DNA of 64,000 nucleotides from Erythroxylum novogranatense (Eukaryota > Streptophyta > Magnoliopsida > Malpighiales > Erythroxylaceae): assembly GCA_029891385.1 (NCBI GenBank), contig CM057224.1, positions 31,935,005 through 31,999,004 on the forward strand. The letters run 5' to 3'. Position numbers and translations under genes: made by a program. Every line of letters starts with the position of its first letter. Position 1 is the first letter of the stretch. Shown here in pieces: positions 1 to 11,716 of the stretch. The notes below the pieces were generated by a model. It made no database searches. It saw nothing but the letters and a program-made list of their open reading frames with translations, and was not told where the DNA came from.

Positions 1-445
1 GAGGTTATTGCAAGTCGATAAATCTCTTCAAGAGATATTTCTCTTATATCTTAATGTAAATTTGTAATGACCCTTTATTGAAATCTCCTTCATACATTGA
101 TAATGCTTTTGAAGATCTCTCTGATCCAAAGAATAACATTTCATTTCAAAATATTATTGACAGTTTTGCTTATCAATAAGCTAAAAATATCTAATAAAAT
201 CTTTATGGATAACATCACGAACAATACTTGAAGAAGCCACTTGAATGAATATATTGGATTTTTTGATAGTAATCTAGACTTTGCCACTATTCTCTTAAAG
301 TACCAACAAAACAAGAAGTAAACTTACACAAGATATCTCCTAAAGTAGTATCAAGTCGAGTCATTTGTAAATCAATCCAGGTATCAAATTTATGTAGACA
401 ATCTCTCCATTTTTTGGGTCAAAGATCATCAAAAGTAAACTAAGG
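1..445 (-). pseudogene. Coat/gag-like segment of copy 1
   Basis: Read on the minus strand, about 445 down to 220 aligns in order with 55870-56060 of copy 2: a Phe/Asp-rich start, a Lys-Lys-Trp motif, a Trp-Ile-Asp-Leu motif and a Thr-Leu-Arg-Glu motif. Further toward coordinate 1 a Lys-Cys-Tyr-Ser-Leu motif typical of the downstream part of this family appears. An in-frame TAG lies at 287-289 (plus strand cta), at the same place as a TAG in copy 2 (56029-56031). Other stops are private to this copy. The segment continues beyond the left edge. Confidence 0.6.
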
Positions 446-1681
446 TCCTAAGGTAGATCATGGTGGAGGTACTTGCATAGTTAGTGGTTGAGGTTGTAGG
501 GGTTTAGTCCTTGTTAATTTAGCTTCACTAATTTTTAGTTCAACTTATAAGTTGAGAAGTATTTAGCGTAGACATCATTATTTGGTATAATTCAGATAAG
601 TTTATAAATTGTTCAAAAACCTCCAAAGATTGTTCAAAATCTTCAAATACTGATAATTGGCTTTTAGATTCATCTGAGTTAAAGTTAGAAATTGGTTTAA
701 GAGTTGTAATGAACTCTTATAAAGGGGCTTTGTCTTTCCAGTTGATCAAATAGGTTGGTTTCTAGGTGGTGAATTTGTTGGAGTTTTAATTTGGAAAGGT
801 TTAATCCAAGGATCAACAGGCTTAGTTTAAGAAGGTGATGGATCAGTTTTCTTTTTATCCATGAGCTTTTAGGTTTTATAGGTTTTATATATTAAGCTAT
901 TGGGCTAGTGAGTAGCCTATTATTTGATCAAAGGATATCTTATTTTAAACATCTTTCCATAATCAACTACTTCTGGATAAGTTGGAGTTGAATAAATGGG
1001 CTAGATGATTGGAAAAGTTATAGGGTAAGCCCCATAAACAGTCTTTGACTATTTTGTTTACATATCTGCCTCCATATGTTGAAGTGCCTTTTTGACTCTT
1101 TTGAGTTCTTATTCTTTTATAGTGAAATCATGTTCAAAATATTGAGTATCAATATATCTTCTAATATCATCTTCAAGTTAAACCATTTGATCTCATAATG
1201 AATTATACAACTTTTTGATTGATAAGACACAATTCTACCCTTTTTGAGTAGATTGTGTTTGTTAATTAAGACCATCAAGCTTATTATCAATGAGTCGAAG
1301 AACATTATTTGAGCAACGGTATTGTTTGTCTGCCAATTGAGTACCTTATTATTGGGATTTGAGACAAGGGTACTCTGAGAAGTAATTTATATTTATAAGG
1401 GTTTGAAATAATCATATTAGTTTCATATGTCTGTCTCTCCATAAGAGGAAATTCTTTGTTGTAAGGTTATATCATCAGATATGGGATAGGTGTTAGAGAA
1501 GCAACAGGAGTGGAAGGGGTAATAGGCTCAATTTTATCGTGGATTTTAACTTTAAGGAACTGATGTTCCTTTCCAACAACTCTGAGAAGTTTATAAATAT
1601 TCTCAATTCTGGGTTATGGATTTTTTAGCCGAACATATGGTCTCTTTATGCGTAGGCCTCATCTTCACTGTGGGATTCATC

Positions 1682-1996
1682 CTATTCTATAATATGACAT
1701 ATCTCACAAGCTTGTTCATATATGGATAGATCAACATGCCATATGAAGTTTCCTCGATGATAACTAATATGCACAGGTTTGCCATCAGAATGTACATAGT
1801 GGATAGTGAGTCTGCTTTTTCCTTTTTGATGTGTGAAAACTGGTTGTAGCATTAAAATTGGGCCAGATGTGCCAGATGATCTAGGTTGTTCATCATTAGG
1901 TATGGTGTAGATGGATTTAACAGATCCATCACTTAATGTCTTAAGAATGGGTGGAGTGGTAGTATGGATAGAATGTCTATTAGGAGCATGAAACAC
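1682..1996 (-). pseudogene. His/Cys-rich block of the caulimovirid-like polyprotein, copy 1
   Basis: A 104-codon open stretch that is the best-preserved part of copy 1. It holds a Thr-Thr-Thr-Pro run, an Asn-Asp-Glu-Gln patch and a C-terminal region with spaced His and Cys residues (His-Tyr-Val-His, Ser-Tyr-His-Arg-Gly, Cys-Glu-Ile-Cys) that could have bound a metal. Copy 2 has the same blocks in the same order at about 54220-54500. Function unknown; the metal-binding idea comes from residue spacing only. Confidence 0.55.
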
Positions 1997-2699
1997 CTTT
2001 TAGTAATTGGTGATTAATTTTATATGAATCAAATTTTCAATCTACATTAATGCTAATTTTTTTTAGATTTGGATAGAAGTGATCTAGTGATGGGCTCGAT
2101 CTCTTACCATTTATAATGTGAAAAGATAAGTTTATAGATCTACAATATGATTTTGTAAGCAATAAATCATTTGATGGTGTAATGTAACCATAATTATTGT
2201 AGGCTTTGTTCAGCTCCAATAATTTGAACTTGAACTCGTAAACTTTTAGATAAACTGGGATCTTCCAGTCTTATGCTTAAATCAGTAATTGTAAGGATGC
2301 ATTTTCATTATTTAGGGGGTCAAAAAGGCATCAATCAAAGTATTTTGGTATGTTATATAGGTAGTGTAAAGAAGCGATATTTGAACAATAGTTGGAATCC
2401 CTTTTCTTCTATGAAGGGTGAGAATCAATTTGATAGAACTAATGTTTAGATGGGTATGATTTTGATCTCTTCAAAGAGTTGTTAGTTCTTTGAAATTTTC
2501 TAATTTGGCATATTGCTATACTGAGCTACTTTTAAACCACACTATTCCAATGTGAACATTGAGTAATCTCTTTTACTTTAGGACAGTATGAATAGTGCGA
2601 ATACTTCTAGCCCAAGAAAGATTATGAGAATAAATACTATATGGACTTAATAAGGAAAGTGAATTATTATGAATACAACTTTCCCTCACTACAACAAAT

Positions 2700-2895
2700 A
2701 TATACAATTCGTGACGTTTTTAAAAAAACGTCACTAATTGTTCAGTCTTTTTGTGACGTTTAAGAAACGTCACGAAAAGAGCTAATTTTCTATGACATTT
2801 GTATAAAACGTCATAGATTTATTAGACTTCTTACGACGTTTTTCCAATAAAACGTTGCAAAATAGAATTCGTTACATTTTATTAAAGAAAACGTC
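2700..2895. repeat. Left subterminal repeat zone of the CACTA element
   Basis: Many copies of a GACGTTT / AAACGTC motif in both orientations (for example around 2714, 2726, 2755, 2766, 2806, 2834, 2850, 2890), several as back-to-back palindromes. The mirror zone is at 4965-5335. Confidence 0.85.
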
Positions 2896-3211
2896 GTTGT
2901 TTGTTCCATTAATGTTGAAAAGTTTTTATTTCCCACGATTTTGCTACTTTCTTCTGTCGCGTTCTTCTTCTGGTTTCTTTCTTCTCTTCTCCGCTTTTCG
3001 GTCTTTTCTCCCCCTTCACTCTTTTCCATTCCCACTCTCTTCTCTTTCACCAAAGACCCACCACTCATTTCTCTCTTTCAGCTCTCCCTCCTCACTCTTC
3101 CCTTCCATGGCTCATTGTTGCCGACAACTCTCCAGGAGAAACTGGTCCTATAGACCTACCTCTCTCTTCCTCGCCCACCATTTTCTCCACTACCGATGAT
3201 CCTTCGCTTCT

Positions 3212-3325
3212 TCATCCAAGCACCTTCGGAACAAGATTTTAGAGTTCTCCACTCACCTCATGAAACGGATCCAAAAGGGCCCAGTTCGTGATATCTCGCT
3301 CAAGCTTCAGGAAGAAGAGCGCGAG
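3212..3325 (+). pseudogene. RPS17: Captured 40S ribosomal protein S17 exon fragment
   Basis: Thirty-eight consecutive codons match the central part of eukaryotic ribosomal protein S17 (eS17), including [14 protein letters not shown] and [10 protein letters not shown]. The fragment lacks the S17 N-terminus and C-terminal end; after Glu-Arg-Glu the sequence departs from the family. No start codon precedes it in a useful context. It lies inside the CACTA element, so it is a copied piece and not a working gene. Two family positions look changed (Leu-Glu where Ala-Gly is usual, Asp where Gly is usual), consistent with relaxed constraint. Confidence 0.8.
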
Positions 3326-3993
3326 CCTTTATGCTCTGCTTGCTAGTGTTGGGTTTGAATTAATGAGTACTTGTGGATTTCGGGTCCTCAGGAAAAGGTC
3401 GAATGTTATCTATATATTTAACGTGATCAGTTATGAATTTGTGCATTTTTGTTGTTGCAGGTGTGCATTCTGCAAAGTTCCTTCTTTAGTGAAAGATGGT
3501 AAGTTTATTCCCTTTTGTGGGTATCTATCATTTATGATAATTGATCTTAGTTTACCTGGAAATTTAGTTTTTTATTTTGATTATTATTGGTTGATTTATG
3601 TTTAAAAACATCTCATAAAATTTCTCCTTTAGATTCCACGTTGGTGGGGTAGCATTTGCGGAAAACTTGATGTTTGTGGATGAATTGAGATGTTTTTTGG
3701 TCTCTTTATTGATTGAAAATGGATGGATTGAAATATTTAGTTGTGAACAGAAAGTTGTTCTATTCATTATTCTGTTTTGTTGCTTTAGAAAGATTCACTT
3801 TCTTGATTGATAACATGAACATTTGTTAAAACGAATTTAAAGGGTGCGGTGTCTTGAAACTTGTATGATTCCTTCTATTCATCGGATGTTGTTTTCATCA
3901 CTTTTACATTTTCAAGCCATAAAATAGTTTAGTGGTAGAGTTTTCTTTGGACCTCACTATGCTCGGTTTGTTTTATTGTGATCTTTTCAATCA

Positions 3994-4167
3994 ATGTATA
4001 TTCCAGTTAAGCGTAACAAGACAACATACTTTATTCAATGTGATCCAACCGAGAAGATTCTGGGCATCAAGCAGAAATTGAATGTTCTCATAGATCAACC
4101 AGTGAATGACCAGCAACTGATCTTATTTGCAACTGGGGAAGATATACTAGTGAAGATATACTGGTGA
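3994..4167 (+). pseudogene. Captured ubiquitin-like domain fragment (plant Elongin-B-like/UBL protein)
   Basis: Open frame of 57 codons starting at ATG 3994 and ending at TGA 4165-4167. It reads as the first two thirds of a ubiquitin fold: an initial beta strand (MYIPVKRNKTTYFIQ), then DPTEKILGIKQKL for the helix, then LIDQPVNDQQLILF for the following strands. It most resembles small plant ubiquitin-like proteins related to Elongin B. The C-terminal strand is lost. A TTTTCAATCA stretch precedes the ATG. It is a second, independent host fragment in the same CACTA element. Confidence 0.65.
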
Positions 4168-4964
4168 AAGGAACTCTGGCAAGCCTCTTAGTACAAAGAT
4201 GGTGACTTTAGTTGCATCTGTTGAACTCATATCCTTTAAGTGTTAGTCTCAATTATGCTTTTTGGTTGAAATTGAATTAGTTTACATTATGATTAACTAT
4301 AAGTATAATGTCCTATATATCAATGTTTAGTATTTTCAATTCATTCTGAAATTTAAGGTTGTGATCTTGTGTTACTAGAGATTAAGGTCATCAGGGGAAA
4401 ATAAATCATTGGAAGAGGAAGCATTAGCGACTTAACAAGAATGGCTCCAGTGCCATAGCATCCGAGAAAACTCCTTCACTGTCAGGGCATTGCTAGGTGG
4501 AACAAGAAAAGGAAATTGCATAATGAACAATTAGGCTTGCCTATCTGAAAACATCGATCTTTGGGATCATCGATCACTGTTGGATTTCTAGAAAAACTAG
4601 AAGAAATCCAAGAAATAGAAGACATTTCCTTGCAAATTTGATAGTTTTAGTTACTCTTCCAATGTTTAAAGGAACTTTATGAGTTGAAGGATCCTTTGTT
4701 CTATTCAATGAAAAATAACAATAACACTAAAAGATTTAAAAATTGTATTTTAAAAATAATTATTAAATTAAAATAATTTTCAAAATGAAAATAATAATAA
4801 TGAATGTTTAAAATTAATGATATACTAAAAATTGAAGAATTATTAAATAAATAAAATTCATAAATAATATTGAATAGTTATTAAACAAATAAGATAAAAA
4901 AATAATTATTAAAATTATTAAATTATTAAATTAATTTGATTTTCAAAAAAATAAATAATAATAA

Positions 4965-5335
4965 TAAAAACGTCACAAAAGACATTTCGTGACGTTTTTA
5001 AAAACATCACTGAAGACCTTTCGCGACGTTTCCAAAAAAACGTCGCAGATTTCTTAACATTCTGTGACGTTTTAAAAACGTTACAGAATGTTAAAGATTC
5101 TGAGACGTTTTTTAAAACATCGCGGATTGTCCAATTTTTTAATGACATTTTTCAAAACGTCGTGAAATGTCAATATTTTTTGCGACGTTTTTCATAAAAC
5201 GTCGCGGAAACCTTTTACCTATAGCATATTCTGCAACGTTTTTTGTGACGTTTTTTTAAACGTCGCAAAATGCATTTTGCGACGTTTTTTGATATTCTGT
5301 AACGTTTTAAAAACGTCGCAGAATGCCTTCTTTTC
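4965..5335. repeat. Right subterminal repeat zone of the CACTA element
   Basis: Dense copies of the GACGTTTT / AAAACGTC motif in both orientations, often as palindromes spaced 30-45 bp, ending just inside the right terminus. Same motif as the left zone. Confidence 0.85.
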
Positions 5336-5435
5336 TTGTAGTGCCTAAAAAGATGAGTAATTTCAACTATATTTTTTATTTTATTGAACAAATTTCTTTT
5401 GACATTTAAAGGAAGATTATTTGAATAATTTTTGT

Positions 5436-5880
5436 TATTAAATCAATAAATTTATTAATTAGTTGGCTAGTTTTTGTGAACTAACCAATTTTTATAAATT
5501 AGAATAAATAAGTTAATTTTATTTGATTTCTTTTTTTAATTAAATTCTATTAAAGATAATTTTAATTGTATTTCAAGTTTTTAATTATATCTAATTTTAT
5601 TATATATCAATTTTATAACAATTGAAGTGACGGTCCATGAACCACCATTTCGGCAGAATATTTTACGCCACCTCTCTGTCTCTCTGCTTTTACGTTGGAG
5701 AGGATATCGTAATTATGTTTCATTCATTCTTCGATATTCCGAGAGTCGTTATTCAAACTTTGTTTCTGTTCCTCTCGAAAATCACTCACAGCCATTCACT
5801 TCTTAACTACATTAATGACATTACCACTTTACAAGTTAACACCCCTTCTTTCCGCGGCCTCCCTCCCTTTTTCTCCTACC
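5436..5880 (+). other. AT-rich spacer and probable 5' leader of the choline kinase gene
   Basis: 5436 to about 5630 is very AT-rich with no coding or structural signal. From about 5640 composition shifts to pyrimidine-rich, as in a plant 5' leader. An open frame at 5637-6095 crosses the proposed leader intron and resembles nothing recognised, so it is not called as a gene. Confidence 0.4.
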
Positions 5881-5886
5881 AGTTTG

Positions 5887-6375
5887 GTGAGTTTCTTATT
5901 GAAAGCTATGTTTCTCAAAGAACTTCGACAGTAATATTCTTCTACATAAAGAGAAATCATGTTGTCATTGATTATTCCATAAAATGCGGCCCTTTTGGTT
6001 GCTCACACACAAGTTCAAAACTTTTTCAAGGAAAACATGAACCGGAAAATGGAAAATTTTCGTTGGTCTTGAAGCTCTTTGTGATTATTGTATGATTTAC
6101 TAAGAAATGGTAAGTTGGTAAGCATTAGCTGCAGTACGACGTTGGTAGTATACGTATTTTCGTATGTTTATGATCACATACTGTATTTGATCCATAAGTT
6201 TGCTTCAACGTATCGGTACCCCTTTGGTCCTTATTGCTGATTATACTAGAATTTTCTTTGATGGGACATTTCTCTTTGAGGGTTGCCTGAAAGATTGTAA
6301 CTTTTTATGTTTGATGCGAAAGGAATTTTAAAATGGGCTTTCTGATGTTGTTCAATGAATTTCTTTTGGTTTCAG
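5887..6375 (+). other. Probable 5'-UTR intron of the choline kinase gene
   Basis: A donor-like CAGTTTG|GTGAGTTT at 5886/5887 and an acceptor-like TTTGGTTTCAG ending at 6375 bracket a T-rich stretch directly upstream of the kinase start codon at 6446. Leader introns are common in plant genes. No transcript evidence is available, so this is inference from splice-site context. Confidence 0.4.
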
Positions 6376-6445
6376 AATCTATTTTTGCAGTAAGAAGATA
6401 GGTTTGATTGAGTAAGCGTTTGAGGTGTCATCGGGGTCTTTTGTC

Positions 6446-9400
6446 ATGGGTACCGAAGGAAATAATCCAGAAAATAGAGGTGATCGAATTCCGGAAAAAG
6501 CCAAGGAGATGTTAAAATCACTGGCATCCAAGTGGGAGGATGTTCTTGATGCTAATGCATTGCAGATCATCCCTCTCAAGGGTGCCATGACTAACGAGGT
6601 CTTCGAAATAAAATGGCCAACAAGTACAGAAGAAGCATTGCGTAAGGTTGTGGTTAGGATTTATGGTGAGGGTTTGCAGGTGTTCTTCAACCGAGATGAT
6701 GAGATCAGGACATTCGAGTTCATGTCTAAACAAGGGCAAGGGCCTAATCTGCTTGGACGGTTCGCAAATGGGCGGATTGAAGAGTTTGTCCATGCACGGG
6801 TATGTTGGCATTTGGAAATGGTTCTCTTATCTTTTAACTAGCAGTCTGCACATTAGACTCTAATTCATGTTTTAGTTTGCTTATTACACGATTTCCTTTG
6901 AATTGATCACTTTTTTCTTGTTTATAATAGATCAAATATATGACCTAGTTGTTGCGGATGGGGTAAAAGTGTGCATGATCTGTCACAATTACTTAGGTCA
7001 ATGCAAGGAATGGAGTTTCATGTGGTCTTAATTTTTTCAGTTATGCACTTTGGTCAAACCCAACCGTAATTGTTGAAACCTGCATGACTCTCCTCGTCAG
7101 CAAGCTGATGCTTCACTATTCATTAATTCACATGCAAATCTTTCTGTATGTGTTCCTTTTTTATCAATAAATTCTAGGTGAATATACGATGATAATCTTG
7201 TTCACATCTCTAACTCTTTAACCATGTCAATCTCGGCAAGTTTAACCTATTTTCAGTAATATTATTATTTAAGATGCCCATGCATGTGGTGCTTTCAGTT
7301 TATCTTTTAAATTCCTCAAGTTTGGTGACTCAAAGAGATAATAGGCAAAACAAGTGTTTGGTAAAATCAAATGACATTTAGATGGTCTACAGAAAATTTA
7401 TGTTCCATAGATGGTACACATGTTGTCCACCATCTCTCTTTATGAATTTCAGACATTGTCAGCATCAGATGTGCGTGATCCGGCTATATCTGTTCTTATA
7501 GCAGCAAAGTTAAAGGAGTTCCATGGTCTTGATATGGCAGGTCCAAAGCAAATATCCTTATGGGATAAGTTGCGGTATGTGATACCTTTTCTTTGCTCAG
7601 GCGAACATGATCAGGATGCTTGATATCACCTTCATTAAGTGCTGTCCTTTTCGTGATTCAGAACTAAGTACTGTTTTCATGTTCTGTCAGAACGTGGCTT
7701 AAATCAGCTAAAACTTTGTGTTCTTCGGAAGATGCTGAATCTGTTCGCTTGGACACCATTGAAGGGGAAATTATGCTACTGGAAGAGAAGCTTTCAGGGG
7801 ATGAATCCATAGGTTTTTGCCATAATGATTTACAATATGGTAACATAATGATCGATGAACAGACAAAATCAATAACACCAATTGTAAGCTTCTTGTCTCT
7901 TTTGATGGTTAATTCAATCTCAAGTTTTTAAGAAGTTGATTGGCCGCTTCTTCTGTATTTCGTCTTGCCCAGTCACATGCTCATTGTTACATCTTTACTG
8001 TCAAGACGTTTTCTGATGGTTTCTCTTAAAATTACTTGAAGGATCATTATCCTTGAACCTTACACTTGAGAGAGAACATTAACAGACATCGAGCAGAATA
8101 TGTAAATAATAATTTATACTAACTTTATTATTCTTTTACCCAGGACTATGAGTATGCTAGTTACAATCCTATTGGCTTTGATATAGCAAACTACTTCTGT
8201 GAGATGGCTGCTGACTACCATTCTGATACACCTCATGTTTTGGACTACAGTAAATACCCTGGTGCGGTTAACTTCTAACTCTGGCCTGACTGCAGAGGAA
8301 AGGTATTTTCTTTATTTGATTTGAGGGTTGTAACAGGTTTCGAGGAACGAAAAAACTTTGTACGTGCATATCTGAATCGGAGTGCATCAGGTAATTCTGC
8401 GTCTTTGTCATTCTTACTTGGCTGTTCCGGATGTGTTAAAAATTCTCTTGCAACTGTGGTATGGTGTTGTGTGCTTGTTCAAAGCCTACGTTGCAAGGAC
8501 AACAGACTTGCCAGCCGAATTGCTAGCATCACTACCGTGTCAGCTCTGCAATTCTGCATATTGCATTTAACTTCAAAATTTGGGTTTTTTGTGGGAAATG
8601 ATTATGTTGCATTTTCATGTCTTATTTGCATTAGTAAATCGAAAACAGTTTGAATCTTTTGTTGAAGTCATTATAGTTTTGGAAACTAAGTTGTTGGTTG
8701 GATCTTGTGCAGGAGATCAATCTAGCGATGGAGACCTGGAACAACTACTGGAAAAAGTAGAGAAATATGGACTTGCAAGCCATCTCTTTTGGGGCTTATG
8801 GGGCCTTATCTCGGTACAAGCTTGGACCATGGACTACATGACTGACTACTGAATTTGCTATAAATTTGATAACTTTCTGTTTATATCACATGTTATGATA
8901 AGTTAGAAATCATTCAGGCAGTTGATTTGCATGGGATTGATGATGTTCTCTTGTAACATTTTGACTTTTCAGGATCGAGTCAATGAAATTGATTTCGACT
9001 ACATGGGGTATGCTAGACAGCGATTTGAGCAGTACTGGCTTAGGAAGCCTGAGTTATTGGGCTCTTCAGAAGCTACTCCTGATGGAGCCATTCCTGGTAA
9101 TTACATCCATATGTTAATTTGTTAGCAGAAAGAGACAGCTAATTGTGTTGATGCTGTATAATATACATTTTGTTAGCCCAAAGAGACAGCTATTTGTGCT
9201 GATGCTGTATAAATATATACATTTTCTCCCACAGTCTTCTCTTTATATTTTTATTAGAAAATTATTTCGTAAATTAAACTGTAATCTTATAATAGCATGC
9301 AAAAGAGCACTTGATTTGCATTTAGTTTTGTTAAGTACAAATGGTAGCCAAAATTGCTAGAGTTACGAACCCATACATTTCCCATATTTTGGATTTAACA

Positions 9401-9788
9401 TGGCCCGAGTTTAGGAGGTTGATAACTTTATGGAACATCAATGAAAGGTTAATAAACCAAAAGGACAAACAAAATACGGTGATATCATGTTGCCGAAGAC
9501 AAATCTTGTTGATCATATGTGCGTGACAATTCCATATTAAGATGATGGTAATGTTTTTTCTTGTTTCTGTAAGAAAAATATAATATTCCTAGTGAAGTGG
9601 AAGAATGTTTTTCTTTTTTCCTGATGTTGATAAAAAATGAGTGATGTTTTGCAGGCAAAGAAAAAGAAGCTGCGGGAAAAGAAGTCACTGAAAAAGAAGC
9701 CGCTGCTGAGAAAACTCCCGGAAGGACAACAAGCGGAGTGTTTAGGAAGATAAGAAATATGATGGGTTTCAGAAGGAAGAGTAAATGA
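6446..9788 (+). CDS. CK1: Choline/ethanolamine kinase, 8 coding exons, 399 aa
   Basis: ATP-dependent phosphorylation of choline (or ethanolamine), the first step of the Kennedy pathway to phosphatidylcholine; a cytosolic enzyme. Exons: 6446-6799, 7453-7574, 7691-7883, 8144-8261, 8337-8390, 8713-8813, 8973-9096, 9655-9788. All introns are GT-AG and phases join cleanly to 400 codons including the stop. The start is the ATG at 6446, just ahead of GTEGNNPEN; the open frame extends upstream without an earlier ATG. Exon 1 has [15 protein letters not shown] and [15 protein letters not shown]. Exon 3 carries the catalytic loop [13 protein letters not shown] (Asp205, Asn210), and exon 4 opens with the metal-binding DYEYASYNP (Asp224). 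Family landmark HLFWGLWG is in exon 6 and [14 protein letters not shown] in exon 7. Exon 8 encodes a Lys/Glu/Arg-rich tail of about 44 residues beyond the usual core. No disabling change is seen. Choline versus ethanolamine preference cannot be read from sequence. Confidence 0.93.
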
Positions 9789-11239
9789 GTACTCTTGGAA
9801 GTTTTTGTTCATCAACACTCTCCAGTCCAGCTGTTCGAATTCCCGTGGATTATTTACACTCATTTTTCTGACATGAATTTGAAAATATGTATAAATTTTA
9901 TGTTAGGTATAAATTACTTTATTGACATCTATTTACATGTGTAAAGGTTTTACTTCCACTGCAATAGACTCGTTGTGAGATGCTCGATCAGTTCAATTGA
10001 AAAATAACAATTAATGAACGTCAAGAAGATGACTTTGAATGCTGAGAATGAAGAGAAGGATAGAGGTTTGGATATGGAATTCTTTTATTAAAGTCTTATA
10101 TGCAAAAAGAAAAAAGATTTCCAGTGTAAAGACGATGATATGATAAATTTACCCAAGTTAGGCTTTAATGTATGTTAACTACACATAGCTCGCTGAAAGT
10201 CCCCGCCATAAAATTCTTCTTTCAACCTCCGAAGTGAAAGTCTGTATAACCCAAGAGATAGGACAACCCACAAATTGCTTACCTTTACTGGAATTGGCAT
10301 TTCTGTGAACCCTATCAACTGACTGAAGAGATAGCTACTGCATCACATGCAATTATATCTGCCAATACCTGCGCTTCGACTTCACCAAGATTCTTCAGGA
10401 AATTGAGGAATAGGATATTACTACAGATGCTTCATAGTTAGAGCTTCCTCTGATGATGCTGACTACAACTCTCAAGAGTATCCTCCTGATAAGGAGGTCC
10501 ATTGAAATGGTTTCTTCTTTCCTGCATGTCAAGCCATTAGCCTTTTGAACTCCCTTTTCTGGTTCTTATTTTCTCTTGTTCGCTGTATTATTACATCTTT
10601 GTCCCATATTAATTTTTTTAAATATTGGTTTATACTGCATCTATTAACGAGTTCATCTATTTTGGTTTTTTGTCCAAAAACTGAAGATTTAACTCGAAAT
10701 CTTAGTGAAAATAACTTGTGGCATCTTCCATGTCAGTTAAGTTTAATACAACAAACATTGGAATATTATTTACGTGTGGAAGTGCGCGCGTCATAAGGTG
10801 AGAAGTTAAGCGTTATATGAGAAGGTATGGCTTCTTGGATAAGATGGATGTGGTTATCTGGGTTACGTTGACATAGGACATTCCTAATGTTTTGTAAGCC
10901 AAGAATAAAGTAAAAAATAGGTTTTAATAAATTGGCAATATATATCCTTTAAAAATATTTTTATAATTAAAATTTAATACTTATATATAAGTGACTTTAA
11001 GTCATAAGTCTACATACTTAATAAACTATTAAATGATCATAATAACATCTAACATTATCTTGCAAATGTCGATAGTAATAAATCACTAAAAATAATAATG
11101 GCAACCAAAGCAATATCATATTGTAAAACACTAAGAGAATTGTACTAACATGCACACATATAATTATGAAAAACAATTTCTTTACCTAATTTTAGATGTA
11201 AAATTATTAATAATAGTTTCAAGATCAATATTATTCAAC
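9789..11239. other. Intergenic, no convincing gene
   Basis: 3' flank of the kinase gene, then AT-rich spacer. A short minus-strand open stretch around 10320-10430 with a splice-like GTAAGC boundary near 10280 reads like an exon end (it includes LGEVEAQVLADI) but matches nothing recognised and has no neighbouring exons. Open frames at 10545-10796 are compositionally random. Confidence 0.5.
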
Positions 11240-11716
11240 TTTTTCTTCTCGATTTCAGGGTGCTGAGAAGCTTTGGAGAAGCAACTAGACTTAATTGGGT
11301 GAGATAATTCAGCAGTCAAAGCCTTTGGTTTCAAAGAACCAGTCATGGATCTCGTGACCATGTGATGCCATCAATGACTTGGAGGAGAGTATGAGGAGGA
11401 AGGTGGAGGGTGGAGGGTACTGTGTGAGATCAACAACCAAAGGAAGGCCAGAAAAATCGGTATTAGCGGGGGTGGGTAGTGGTGGGGTACCGTGTGAGTG
11501 AGGAACGGTGGAAATGTTGGGTGGAATGGAAGAAGATGGAGATGTGGGTAAGGTTGGTGGGACATCGGTAGATGGCAAGGGGGAAGAAGATGGTGGTGGT
11601 TTTTTAAAAGGAGAGATGGGTCGGTGGTGAGAAATGGAATTTGAGGTGGGTCCAGATGTTGGAAGGTGGGTGGGCAAATGAATGGGTACTAGTGATGATG
11701 GCTCATGGACGGTAAT

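Larger units (their letters stand above)
2687..5343 (+). mobile_element. Non-autonomous CACTA (En/Spm) DNA transposon carrying host gene fragments
   Basis: The left end reads CACTACAACAAAT (2687) and the right end is the reverse complement of CACTACAAGAAAA (ending 5343). The 3-bp duplication CCT flanks both ends (2684-2686, 5344-5346). Those are the termini and target-site size of CACTA elements. Subterminal zones (about 2700-2895 and 4965-5335) are packed with short direct and inverted copies of a GACGTTTT motif, the usual transposase-binding arrangement. No transposase is encoded. The interior instead has exon-like fragments of at least two plant genes (S17-like 3212-3325; ubiquitin-like 3994-4167), separated by intron-like sequence such as a TTGTTGTTGCAG acceptor at about 3450-3461. 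It is inserted in the caulimovirid-like relic. Confidence 0.9.
1..5435 (-). mobile_element. Endogenous caulimovirid-like relic, copy 1 (interrupted by CACTA element)
   Basis: Decayed minus-strand coding sequence running off the left edge. From high to low coordinates it resembles the plus-strand relic at 53280-56152 block by block: a movement-protein-like part (5435-5347 and 2686 to about 2220), a His/Cys-rich block (1996-1682), a low-complexity linker with a matching Pro/Trp/Lys stretch near 780-830, and a coat/gag-like part (about 445-1). Stops and frameshifts occur throughout, so nothing here is expressed as a full protein. The CACTA transposon at 2687-5343 sits inside the movement-protein-like part. 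Similarity to the second copy resumes directly on both sides of it. The caulimovirid assignment rests on resemblance to known movement-protein and coat-like families and on the tRNA-Met PBS of copy 2. A plant LTR retroelement that acquired a movement protein is the alternative. No protease or reverse transcriptase is visible in the window. Confidence 0.7.

Noticed and set aside
2855..3199. 114-codon plus-strand frame rich in Ser, Phe and Leu
   Set aside because: It covers the subterminal zone and a pyrimidine-rich leader copied with the captured gene; no protein family resemblance.
5637..6095. 152-codon plus-strand frame upstream of the kinase
   Set aside because: It spans the likely leader exon and intron of the choline kinase and has no homology or good start context.
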